Positions 27,111-38,744 of a stretch of 64,000 nt of DNA are shown here, in pieces (the first letter of the stretch is position 1; each line of letters opens with the position of its first letter). Position numbers and translations under genes: made by a program. Source of the DNA: Chionis minor (Eukaryota > Chordata > Aves > Charadriiformes > Chionididae); contig VZSF01001891.1 in NCBI GenBank assembly GCA_013398295.1, positions 992,001-1,056,000 on the forward strand. Direction: 5' to 3'. The notes beneath the pieces were generated by a model. That model did not search any database. It was not told the origin of the DNA and saw nothing but the letters and a program-made list of their open reading frames with translations.

Positions 27111-29464
27111 AAAAGAGCCTGTCACTTCAAAGGGGATCTTCTGGCCATTTTCTAGTGCAGGAGCTGAAGGTACACACTCTGCTAAGTCACATTTCAAAGC
27201 AGAAAGAAAATCGTGGTATCTAGCATTATTATTGATTCCTTAAGTTATTAATTTTATTAAGTTATTAACTTTACCTTGCTCACTTCATTTTTTTTAAGGA
27301 TAAATCACGAGCTAGATATGACTAGGGATAAGACATGCCAAGCTTTTAGCCCAAAATACTAGAAATCTTTGAAGATACAGGTGAGATCAGCATAATGACC
27401 TTGTTTTTTCTCCCCAGAGTGATGCTGGGGAGCTCCAGGAAAGAGCAGGGATCTCACCTGGGCTGGAAAGGGGCAGGAGCTTTGGCAGGTCTGAGACACC
27501 CAGGCACTTTCCTGTGCCGACACAGGGCATCTCTTCATTAGCAGTTTACGAGGTAGTTATTATTGACAGATCCACTTGAGGTTGTGCCAGTACCTATGCA
27601 AACATGTAGTTTAAAAAGCAATGACAACAACAAAAAAAAAAAGAGTCCTTCCCAAATGAACAAATTGCGAAGAGATAATGAAATGGGGCAGACAAGGCCT
27701 CCTGAGGGAAAATGAGATGAAATTAAACCTGCCATCAGCTGATCAGATTGAAGTTTTCAGCGAAACCCATCAAAAGACATTTCATTGCAAAACACTGCTT
27801 GGACAATTAGTTTTTTGCAAAGGCTTCTAAATTTTTTTCCTGCCTACTCAAGCAAATGTGTCAAACTTTTGCTCCTTCTCAGTCACGGTGTCTGCGCTGA
27901 CCCAGGGAGCGAAGGGGTTTCCCGACTCCCTCTCTGTGATTACAGCTGAAGTGTCCTGCTGAGACCTGTTTTGATCCTGGAAATAGAGATAACCCTGCAG
28001 ATCAAATGGGTCTGTAATTAGTTTGTACTCTCTTGCGACTGGTAACAGAGATTTCAAGAAAGTGCTTCATGGGAAGGATTACACCGGGATCTGTATGTCC
28101 AATCCTCTTGTAAGTACAATCCCCTTTCCCAAATTCCCAGTGTACTCTCTATGGGCAGCTCCTCTCTGTGGCTGCAAATCTCTCATATAAACCACATAAC
28201 AGGTAGTGACACTTTTACAGCACTTTTCATCTTTACAACAATGCGTGATGGTCAGTTTTCATTATACTTAGCAGACAAAGTGCTTTCTGTAGTGTCCACT
28301 AGGAAAGAGATTTTTTCCCAGACAGGCTTTTAGCCTGGCCAGCTGTTACTATGCAATAAAGATTTATACACCTTTTCCTGTGTTACAGTAACGGATAGAA
28401 AAAGTTAGGTCTAAGACCAGTATGTTTCTGTCTCTGTTCCCAGCTAGCCCAGCACATCATCCTGAAAATATTCTTTTTTATGGTACCTTAGTACTTGGTA
28501 CCAGCTAGTCCTGAAGTGCTCCCTCAAGGGTTTGCATTAGGCTCAGAAAGGATGAAAGAATGAACTAACAAGATCAGAGCTGTTGCAGGTTCAGCTTTAG
28601 GGGCCACAGAAAGTAAATCTCGAGTTTGTAGCACTTGCCTTTCCCTAAAGTTATTAACCGCTCCAATGCGGTATTTCTAGCTGGGCTGCCTGCCTCCCTT
28701 TCCCCCCAAGCAAAACTGTCGCTATTTTAATGCCATAATAAGAAGCAGATTTACTAGTGTATAACTTCAAAGGGAAACTTTCTTCTGCTGCTTGATAAAA
28801 TATTAATGGGGAATAACAAAGCGTGGTGACATTACACAGCACCCCGAGAAGGAGCTCTTTTGGGGCTCCAAAGCAACACGCTCCCCGGCTGGTAGCTTTT
28901 GTCCTCACTAGGTTGGCTAATAAACTCACCTGCGGGAAACTCTGATTTCCCAAATCACGGCCAGGGACCAGAACTACTTTCCCAGGACACTCCATTCCCT
29001 TTACAACCCCAAATCTCACAAGCAGGGTCATGCCAGGAGAACCAGCTCCAGCAGACCGGGCTCCTTCGCCGTTTCACGCTTGGGAGGGTTTAGCAAGGAT
29101 GCAACAAGTTGGGAGGGAGCAAGGAAGAACAAGGCATGGCTTAAAGTCTCATTAAACGGGTCTACAAAGGATGTGTCCGGGATGCCAGGCTGCATCTGCC
29201 AGTCAGGCACCTTTGTAGACCGTACCCCAAGGTCACGTACAATCTACAGCCAAAGATGCTTCTCCCTTTCAGCCAGAGAGGACCTGGTGGGGTTCCCTCA
29301 GCCAATATTTGATGCACAAATATGTCAGTTCAGCATGTCAAACACAAAACATGCCCCTGCCCTGTATATTCAAGACGAGTGCCTATTGCCCACCTTCCTG
29401 CCCCCCACCCCCCCAAAATCTGTGCAGACAGACCAGCGAGCACAGTAAAGCGATGCTGGGAAAG

Positions 29465-29570
29465 CTTGTTAATCACCTGCGCCGGCGCAGTTCGCGGAGG
29501 GATTGTCAACATATTTTATGCTACGACTGCACTTTGTAGCGGCGCGGAGGCTGTGCGTGACAGCCCGAAG
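29465..29570. promoter_or_regulatory. Small CpG cluster with 14-bp palindrome
   Basis: CTGCGCCGGCGCAG at 29477-29490 is a perfect palindrome resembling an NRF1-type GC motif. It is followed by TTCGCGG and TAGCGGCGCGG. CpG density is high for about 100 bp in a CpG-poor neighbourhood. It could be a minor promoter or an orphan site. Confidence 0.3.
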
Positions 29571-31106
29571 CAGACAGGGAAGGTGTGCAGAGGTGCTCCT
29601 GCATTTAGATGAATTTGCAGGAGCTGCCTGCAAAACTATTTGAGGAATTTAAACATGTAGGGTGGCTGGAAAGCTGTAAGGGGAGCTGTCAGGGTAAAAG
29701 AAAGGCAGAGAAAAGCTCTGACAGCAGTTCTTGCCTGGGGGCTGGAAGCCCTCAGGTGCCAATCCTGCACAGGCGTTTGCGTTGCACAGGATAGCAGGGG
29801 GTGCGGAGCTGAGAGGGACGTTGTTTGGGATGAGACCTTCACGTCTCAACGTCGTTGTCAGGCTCTGATGCAAGTAGAGGAACGCAACCGTGCTCTGTGG
29901 TGCTTTATTCAAATTCCAGTTCAGCTCTCTACATTTTCTGTAATTCCTTTTTCCTGCATGGCCAAGACTTCTCTGCAAAATGAAGATGCCATAAAGCTCG
30001 GCACAACCCACTCCACAGGCGTGATCCAGCTCAGCCAGCAGAGACTGGCATTACACCGAGCCATGGCAAGCCATGCCCTGCTCATCTGCACGGAAACAAA
30101 AATCCCCCAAAAACAGGTGGTTCTAGCCATCCTTCTCAGGAATGCAAAGTGCAGCGTATCATAAAGATCATAAAGGACAGACATCGCCGCTATCCCTCAT
30201 TTTGGGCTCTTACACCAGCTAACGTAACCTCTCCAGGCAGGATTCATATTTCATGATGTGTTTTCTTTGCCTATTATATTGTGTTTATTTTTCACATATC
30301 AATGAGTCCTTGGTTTGATTTTTTGAACAAATTTTTGTGTTGGCTTTTGAGAGTCTTTTATAGGTAGATCATCCTGAACGCACCAAAGAGCAAGAGTTCC
30401 GGGAATACACATGGAGTAAGTTCCTAGAGAGGAATTGCAAGAAGGATCAGAGAGAAAACTTTACAAATCTCTAAAGAAAGAGATTACCAGTGTCTTCACT
30501 CCTCCCAAATGCTTCCCATGGTAGAGGGGAGTTACTCTTGGCCTGCAGCCTCTGCACATGCTGGACATCCTATGGAAACACATCCTGGCTCAGCACATTC
30601 TAGATACACCGTACCCACTAGCAGAGGGAAAGCAAGCACGCAAAAGGCACAGCAATAAATGGGTTGCAATAAAAGCAGCAGATAAGTGAAAACAAAAATA
30701 CTATCATCCTGAGTCGGTCTTTGCACTTCATATTTCAATTCCTTACTCTGCCAAAGAGGTGACACTCGCTCTTGCACAAGTGCTTCAGGGTCTATGGAGG
30801 TGAGGAGCCACCACTGGGATCTTTGTGACTGAAGAACGTGGGGAATTCTTGGCCTCAACTGTCCCTTCGGGCTCTGCACACACGGCACCGAGGACCCTGC
30901 TCCTCTGCTGCGTACAGGCAGAGACAGCAATGACCGGCGCAAGGCAGCGACTGGGTTATCGCGTGGTGGTGGTGCTAAGCTGTCATTGTTTATGGGGTTT
31001 CTTTCAGATTTTTCACTGCTTTCCACCTCATTTCACAATGACTGGCATAATTGCTATCACAGTCCCCAAACATGCAGGATTTCAATTATTTGTCAAGCAT
31101 TTGGAA

Positions 31107-31290
31107 ATCATAGAATCATAGAATGGTTTAAGTTGGAAGGGACCTTGCAGATCATCGAGTTCCAACCCCCCTGCCGTAGGCAGGGACACCTCCCACTAGA
31201 CCAGGTTGCCCAAGGCCACATCCAGCCCGGCCTTCAACACCTCCAGGGATGGGGCCTCAACAACCTCTCTGGGCAACCTGTTGCAGGGCC
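31107..31290 (-). mobile_element. CR1 LINE fragment, 3' end, about 185 bp
   Basis: Antisense CR1: ATCATAGAATCATAGAATGG, then TTGGAAGGGACCTTGCAGAT, CACCTCCCACTAGACCAGGT, and GGGCAACCTGTTGCAGGG. The match fades abruptly after about 31290, which is the 5' truncation point or an internal deletion. Confidence 0.93.
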
Positions 31291-31640
31291 AATATCTTAA
31301 ATACCTTAAACCTGAAGGGCACTGCATGAAAAAAATAGGTTCTGCACTATCAGTGCCACGCCACAGGTTTAACATCAGCCCTAGCTAGCCTCAACAAACA
31401 TTTCCGTACCCTAAGTTGTATTATTTAAGTGTTATTATTACGATTATATTATTCACTATGGAAACATCAGCTTCCAGGCTCTGTAATGGGCATGGTGCAC
31501 GGGGTCCTGTGACGGAGCCAGAATTACCGTGCGCCACCGCTGCAGCACCCAGCTTTCTCGGGTGGGAACAATGCGACCGACAAGTCCCTTACGCAGCCTC
31601 CCGCAGAGGAATATTCATTAATGTTTACTGATGTAGAATG

Positions 31641-31721
31641 CACACAGTACATTAGTCACAATCCTATAAATAAACATGTTTTTTATCCACACTACATTAA
31701 TCTTGATCCTATAAATAAACA
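31641..31721 (+). repeat. 45-bp imperfect tandem duplication carrying TATAAATA
   Basis: Unit one (31641-31676) and unit two (31688-31721) share TACATTA, then ATCCTATAAATAAACA, at a 45 bp period. Each unit contains a perfect TATAAATA. Confidence 0.75.
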
Positions 31722-32399
31722 GATCGAGCGCAGTCACAGCTTTCTAAGATACCCCCCGCAGAAAGGGAGTTACTGTACCAGAATACAGCACAGAGCAGGA
31801 CTGCGGCATCAGCTGCGCATGGAGACACCGCGGCTTCGATCCGTACTTTATAATTTAAAGGAAAAATGGGTGTTTGTTTGGGGAGGTCGAGTACGTTTAT
31901 GTACTGTAGTGCTGGCTTTTAGTACTGCCAGTTTTCAAGGTGTGTGCTCCTGCCCACAGCCTGGGGCAAGAACTTTATAACAAATCCAGCTAAATAAAAC
32001 TCAGCGGCCTGTGAGCGGCACCTAGATGACTGGATCGCACACGGGGACTTTTCCTTGAAAAATAAGGAATATAGGGAACCGTCTTGCATCCACACAGCAT
32101 CCTCTCTACTTGCATGTCATACTGAAGGAAAACCACTAGGCTTTTTAAATTAAAGGCCCATAAGAAACATTTCACCAGCCACAGAATTGTAGCAGCCGGT
32201 TAGCTGCAAACCAGCTTGGGATGGAGAGGACTCTGTTTGCAAATAAGATGAGGAGGAAGCACAGGGAGGCAGAACACGCCCACTTAAAGTGGGATTCGAA
32301 GCCAGGGTAAGTGGATATTAGCGCCTGCATAAAAGTTGTAAAATCTGTTCTTAAAAATCCACTTTAGCCACCAACCAGATAAGGAAATGCCAGCAAAGA

Positions 32400-32432
32400 G
32401 GGGGGGGGGGGAGGGAAAGAAAGAAAGAAAAG
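32400..32432. repeat. G-run plus GAAA repeat
   Basis: A run of 12 to 13 G is followed by AGGGAAAGAAAGAAAGAAAAG. It is a purine-only strand that could form a quadruplex or triplex structure. Confidence 0.85.
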
Positions 32433-33401
32433 TAAAAACCATTAAGATGATGGAAAGGTACAGAAAGAAAAACTGAATGAAATTGAGCCCTTTTAACCTC
32501 AAGCAAGTGGGCCTGGAAACTTGAAAACAATTAGATACAGGGGAAAAAGGAAAGGGGAAGGGATTACTATTTAACCTAAGGCACAGTTTCACTAGCTGTG
32601 GCTTATTCTTTGGTATGGTATTGGACTAGACCCCGGACATTTTTGTCTTTAATACAAATATTTGTATTTTAAGGCATGATGAACCTAGGACTAAGAGCAT
32701 CTTACTAGTCTTACTGTCTGGATGCGCCCGCATCCATACAACCTGAATTATGTTCAGGAGGCCATAGATCAGAGAGCACCGAGCACTACTCGGATGATTG
32801 GTACTATGATGCATTAGCCATTTTAATTAACTTTCCCACTGGGGGTTGGCTGTTTATACACAGCGCAATAAAACGTGTTCTTAATTTTTAAGACCTTAAA
32901 GAGCACAAGACAAAATTAGAGCAAGCTATTGAGGCTGTCCCTAGAGACCAGGGCCATTGTGCTCCTCTTTCTCCCACAAGGAGAGGACCAACCCAAAGGC
33001 ATTGCAGATGATGGCTACAGCATGAGATTTATTCGATATACAGAATGTCCAAGGCCTAAGTAAATTTCTGTGTAACGTTTCTGCTGAAATGTTTTTACTG
33101 ACTTCTTTTACTGAATCTTATCTTAGTAAAGGCACTTAAGCAATCAGAAATAAAGCTGACTATTAATAATACTGCTTCCTTTTCTACTTTTCCTTCTCAA
33201 GAGAGCGTAATCAAGGGAAATGTAATTGTTCATGAAAGACAACATCTGCATCACGTACCCATCACATTTCCACTCGGAACGTTTCCCAGTGCGGCTGTTC
33301 CGTTTGGTGTGCGTTACCTTTATACTCACCATTAATGAAGTTGATTTTGTTATTAGAGGTCTGGAAGCTGTAACAGGGGGTGATATTTACGTCCAGAGCA
33401 T

Positions 33402-33635
33402 CTGTGTTCATTTTATCAGAGACACAGTTCATCAAAAGTGGATACAGATGACTGAACCGGTGGGCAAGGTATGTTGACTTTTTATTTTATTTAACAGTAA
33501 TGAAATGTAACAAGTGCACCAGAGGGATACATTTTCATAAGCAGACAAGCAGATGGGTGAAGAAATTTGACTTGCCATAAAAAGCTCGTAACTGCCGAGC
33601 AGTCTGAAGGGCTCTGTGGAAAGAGTCGTCAATAC
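33402..33635 (+). repeat. Diverged duplicated element, copy A
   Basis: This segment aligns collinearly with 34856-35080. Shared blocks in order are TGTGTTCATT, CATCAAAAG.GGATACAGATGA, AATGTAACAAG, CAGATGGGTG, TTGCCATAAAAAGCT and GGAAAGAGTC. It does not resemble CR1 or any repeat I can name. It may be an old segmental duplication or two copies of an ancient low-copy repeat that became regulatory. The strand label is arbitrary; the two copies are in the same orientation. Confidence 0.7.
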
Positions 33636-34855
33636 TGCAAAGTGTATTCCCCCTTCAAAGGCTTCACATTATATGTGGCAGTCTCTCTCTCTTTGGCATT
33701 TTACATCCTACAGGTGATGAGCCTTAAAAGCAGCAGCTGCTGGCAGCTAGCAAGGAGCCGCACATTTCCAGACCACATTTGGCTTGAATTCCTCCAAATT
33801 TCCCTCTTTACACAGAGGCGGGTGGAGCGGGGACGGAGAGGACAAAGGTTTAAAAATTGATTGTTCGTTCCGTTGATTTCATTACCTCGTGGAAATAGCA
33901 TTCTTACAATAAATTGTATCGGAGCATCAGAGGCTCTCTACTTCAAACGCTCCAAAACCGTACGCATGCCAGAGGAGAGGTCAATATCAACCACCACCTG
34001 AAGATTAGGCATGTAGACTGACCAAGCCACAGCAAACCAAACCCAGGCTATTCCCCATTTGCACTGCACTGGGCAGAAAGGCAGATGGATCCTTTCTGTA
34101 CATTAAAATGGAGAAATTAGTTTTACAGAACGCAGCGGGATTTAGCAGTAAATCTGTTCCGGGCTATGTCACATGTCTATGTCTGGGCTACATCATGGAC
34201 CAGTGTTGGGATCTCCTAGATCTGCTGTGACTGTATTGTAGCTACGCTGCTAGATTTTAAGGGCAAAAATGCTTCAGGCCCTTTGCAGTTGTAATCACTG
34301 AATGAATCCAAAATACCTACCAACAAGGCACCAAAGCAATAAAAATGTCAGCAACCCAGTAAGAGGGAGCAGTAAGTAGAGCGCTCCTCTTTTCCTCACA
34401 CTGCACCACTAGCAACACCCTGCCACCGACTGCAGCCCTTAACGGCAAACAGTTCTCCCCGTGTTCACAGCACACAACACACAAGTTTAACCTGCCGAAA
34501 ATCACAATCAATAAGACATTTCTTAAATTAGCTAGATTCAGAGGAGAGGAGGAAAATTAATTAGTGTTGCTTATCCCTCAGTGAAAGCTTATACAGAAGG
34601 CTCAGACTGATGTATTTTGAATACAGATGCTGAAATACAGAGATACATCACCCTGACAAGACTGGTGGATGCCTGGCACCCCTAAAAACCAGACAGCTCA
34701 CCAGCAATTTCCTACAAGCTCTTTATTGTGCCAGAATGCTTGACTCACAGCAGCAGTCATGGCCAGCCTGCTTTGATGTTTTCAACATGCCAACCTGTTG
34801 CTTTGTTGTGCTTGAGTCTTTGGGATTTCACATGCAAACCAATTTCCTTGGTTAT

Positions 34856-35080
34856 TTGTGTTCATTTGCAAGAGGCATAAGTCATCAAAAGCAGATACAG
34901 ATGAATACTCCACTGCACATTGTGGGCTTTCTTTTTAATACCAACAAAACATAACAAGCCAACTTGAGAGACGCGTGTTTATAACCAGTCAACCAGATGG
35001 GTGCAAAAAATCTGATTTGCAATAAAAAGCTTATAGCTGCTGGAAATCTTAAGGATTTGCTGGAAGGAGTCAGCTGTAAC
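34856..35080 (+). repeat. Diverged duplicated element, copy B
   Basis: This is the second copy of the element at 33402-33635. Matching blocks are TGTGTTCATT, CATCAAAAGCAGATACAGATG, AACATAACAAG, CAGATGGGTG, TTGCAATAAAAAGCT and GGAAGGAGTC, with only small indels over about 230 bp. The longest open frame of the window starts about 100 bp downstream. Confidence 0.7.
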
Positions 35081-35582
35081 AAATCACGCAGGGTACTAAA
35101 AAGACTGATCCTGCTTTGTCCAACTGTTGTCTCGGCATTAGCTTTCCTATGGCTGTGCCAAGGCTGTTCCTAATGCGGTGCTCTACAATGGGATGCGCAG
35201 CATGGGACAGCTGGTGCTGGGGGCCAACGGCCAAACTACAGATGTTACAGGGGTTTGCTTCAGACTAGCACTTGTCCAAACGCATGTTAGCGCTGGAGTG
35301 TATTCCAGCTACATGGGCCAGTTGGGCTCATGTGAAGGGAATCTGCTCTGCGCACGTGGCGATGTCTCTGCAACGCAAACCAAGGCAAAAGAAGTGGAGA
35401 CAATCAGGGGATTCACTTCAAAAGCGTGCTCTCATCCAAACCGCAATACTTGTGGTAGACATCGCCCCACGCACACAGCTTTCCTGGGCAAACAAGTGCC
35501 TAAAGCGTGGACTCGCAATCAGCATGGAGGGTCTTCCAACTCCCTTCAGAGCTCAACCCTCTACAAACTACCGTTACCCTCG

Positions 35583-35608
35583 GTAACTGAGGTCCCTACC
35601 TCAGTTAC
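35583..35608. repeat. Perfect 11-bp inverted repeat, 4-nt loop
   Basis: GTAACTGAGGT (35583-35593) and ACCTCAGTTAC (35598-35608) are exact reverse complements around CCCT. A competing 6-bp hairpin, GTTACC-ctc-GGTAAC at 35573-35587, overlaps the left arm. The structure lies inside the 260-codon open frame at 35178-35960. Confidence 0.8.
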
Positions 35609-38600
35609 ATCTGCTGGTGTGACTTCAATTCTCAAGGGCCTGAACCCCTCCAAAGAAAGAGGAGACGCTTCTGCCGAAAGACCTCACGTCAAAAGCTGTT
35701 TTCAGGCCTCCAGGTCTGCCCTGTGCTGGAGGAGTTGCCCACACTATCCTGGGGGGTTGCAGACCTCCCCAGTACACACAGACACCTCCCAGCTGTCCCA
35801 GGGAGTCCTGTTTCCACACTCCTTTACCTCACCTCCACACACAAGGTACTATTTCACTTTCCACTTATTCCCAATGTGTTTAGCAAGTGCAATTCGAGCA
35901 AACTTTTCTACAGGCTGTGACATCTCTCCATCATCCACAAGCAGAGCACACAGAATATAAAATCTTTTAGCCTCCATGTGCAAAACAAAACCTATTAGTA
36001 GTCTTTTTGCACTTAAAATGAAATCTGCAGAGACACAAAAGATGTCCAAAAGCTGCCATGGGCTGTTAGTCCAGTTGAACTGGAAGCTCATCGGAGCCAG
36101 TGAGCCCTCTCAAGCCACTGGGAAATGCCTTGCCTCTCTTCTATGTAGTTTTTCTCCTGCTTCAGGCATACATAGATTGTATCCTGATGGGGAAAAATTG
36201 TTATTCACTTTATAATTTATGTTTTCTTGAAAGGCAGTTTTCATATTTTTGGCGTTTTCTGAGTCTCTGGAAGCCTGGATGAGAAAAGGTTCAAGGCTCT
36301 CCAGCTATCCGGGCTTGGAGGGCAGATACTGTGATAAGAATAAAGTAATGGTTCAATATAAATGAAAACAAGAAATACCTACTAAGAAACAGTGAAAATA
36401 ATAAGCTGTGCAGATTTATACTGGATTTTGACATTGTAATTTGACAGCCTTAAAAGCACTTCAGAAGCAGCTTTAACGGCCCTAAACGTTTACTAAGTGA
36501 AGGTCCTGGGACCTCACCTGCAAGTTTGCTAAACACCAAGTTCCCCATTTCACGGCCCAGAGAGGATTCATCTTGCCACTGGTGATGCAGAGAGCCCCAG
36601 TGAGCAGCCCATGGTGGAAATGCACCATCATTCCCACTTGTGTAATGCTTTTGCCTGCTTTCCTGAGGTCGAGGAGAGGGAGCATCACTGAAAAACATAT
36701 TCTGCTGCTTTAAAACCCAGCAGTGATGACTGGAATCCATAAGTCAGGTTGGGGTTTTTTTTTTCCCAGACCTGTGGGACTGCTCCAAGCATAATTAGGT
36801 TTTGGGTTTACAAAAAATATCAGCATCTGTTGCCTGTTCTGTGCATGCTGCCAGTCCAAGGGGACTGCTCCGGGCTCACTACAGCTTTTGTTCTCACAAA
36901 AAGAGAAAACTTTGTCAAACCTGGAGCACAGCTGCTGGCCAAGGGCCTCGGAGACTCGCGTTATTTGCGGGACTGAGAGGAGGCGGAGGAAGGAGGAGTG
37001 GAAGGGTATTGAACCCAGAGAGCCTCATCCTTTAGTTGAATTTAATTTGATGAGTCTCAGTTTAAATTAATACAGGGAAAATTCCCAATAACAGCTACTG
37101 CCAACAATCCTATTACAAAATAATGCTGGCATAAAATAATCACAAACATATGCCTATCACTCGCTTTAAAGTCAGTTCCAAGAATTCAGAGATGGTCCGA
37201 GCCCCTTGCTGATTAGCAAGGGAACGTCCTTTCGTTAGTTGAAAAAAAAACTTTCCTTCCCCATCCAGCACCAGATAAAAACATCACAGCAATTCTACCC
37301 GAGCAACACAGTCCTTAGCAAAACGGGGTGTTAGTGAAGGGTTAGCAAAGAGATCTATTAGTCCTTCTCCTCCAGGTTCTGGAGGAGACTCTGGGTGAGG
37401 TTCTCGGTGACCATGGAGCCAGCACTGTCCGTGCTACTCTCACCACACCCAGGGAATTCCTTCCCCAAGAGCAGCAGTAGGGCACGAAACTGCATAACGC
37501 AAACCCTTTGACTGTGGACATGCGAAAGGAAGACTTTGGCTCTTTTTGGTAATTAAGAAGTATCTAAGAACTGGACATCTTTAAGGACTGCAGATGATGG
37601 TCACTGAATACAAGATTGTATTGCAAACAGCGCACTCTGTAGAAATGCGCCAGCCCAAAAACTTCTAATTATACTTCAGCTCAAATCTTTTGAATTCCAG
37701 TTAATTTAGTATTATTTTCATTTCTAGATAAGCGGGTCCAAGCAGTTGCTCTAGTTTCAAACCTGAGCTTCTAACCCATGTGGACTCTGCACCCGCATCC
37801 TCTCCCTGATCATCCAGATGCCCCTTTCCTTTCTCTGCGCGTGACAGTGCTCTAAGTGCATTGTCCAAGCTTGACGATGCTCTTCTCTTCTTTCTCTGAA
37901 GCCCAGAAACAATTCCAGGAATCCTGCCGCTACTTTGGAAGTGCTGATTCACTTCCCCAAGACTGGACAAGATCCATACCCCCAGCATCTTCTGCGCAGG
38001 GGGACTAACCCATTAGATTATTAGGTTGTAAGTAGCATTGATTCTAACTCAGGGGACCATGTTCAGCCAGCTCGAAACTGAATACATTTTTTAGGAATAC
38101 ATTATGTATGAGGGTATAGCTACACAAGTGGAGTTAAAGAAAAAAAAAAAGCTGAATGTTGAAAGAAGGAAAAGCCAAATTACTTGCCCTGCTTTACACC
38201 ACACTCAGTCCCAATACAGGAATTTTATGAAGTTAATACAAACATGTATTTCACGGCGTAGGGGATTGGCAGGTGGCAATATAAGCTCTGCACTGTCAGA
38301 CAACAAGCGGTACATTTTGAAAGACATTCTCCATCGGCTGCTGCTTAACCAGGAGGGACACGTACAGCCGCACACGGGGTCAGGAGCACAAGTCTTTGCA
38401 CTCTGTCTCTGCTACAGCCACTAGTAAAGTATTACACTAAAACTCAAGTGAGTCGTCATTCCATGGAACACAAGGTTGGGCAAGAGCTCTCCAAGGGCAG
38501 CGCAGTACTCCTGTGAAAAATAAAGCAAAATCTCCCCCAAACTGTTTCTAAAACAGTTATTATACAGCCGTGAATGCAAATGCGCAGAGCTGCTGGAGGC

Positions 38601-38727
38601 GCTGCTGTCATACGCCAGGCTCTGGAGTCCTGCGGGTTTTCTGTCAAAGACTCCAAAGCTTTGATGCCAAAAGAACCAAGTTTGCAATTATATCGTTTGC
38701 CTTTTTATTTTCTTATCTCCTTTCCTA

Positions 38728-38744
38728 AAAAAAAAAAAAAAAGT
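38728..38744. repeat. Poly-A run
   Basis: An uninterrupted A-run of about 16. I see no gene-like sequence upstream that would suggest a processed pseudogene tail. Confidence 0.8.

Larger units (their letters stand above)
25171..31106. other. Gene-free non-coding stretch
   Basis: No exon recognised. It holds A-rich simple sequence at 26732-26800, an AT-rich homeodomain-motif block at 26880-27110, and a small CpG-rich patch with a 14-bp palindrome at about 29465-29570. Reading frames up to 164 codons match nothing known. Confidence 0.6.

Noticed and set aside
28475..28505. GGTACC repeated 15 bp apart
   Set aside because: Two copies of a 6-bp palindrome at this spacing are easily explained by chance.
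38728..38744. Poly-A tail of a processed pseudogene
   Set aside because: No gene-like sequence precedes the A-run and no target-site duplication was seen.
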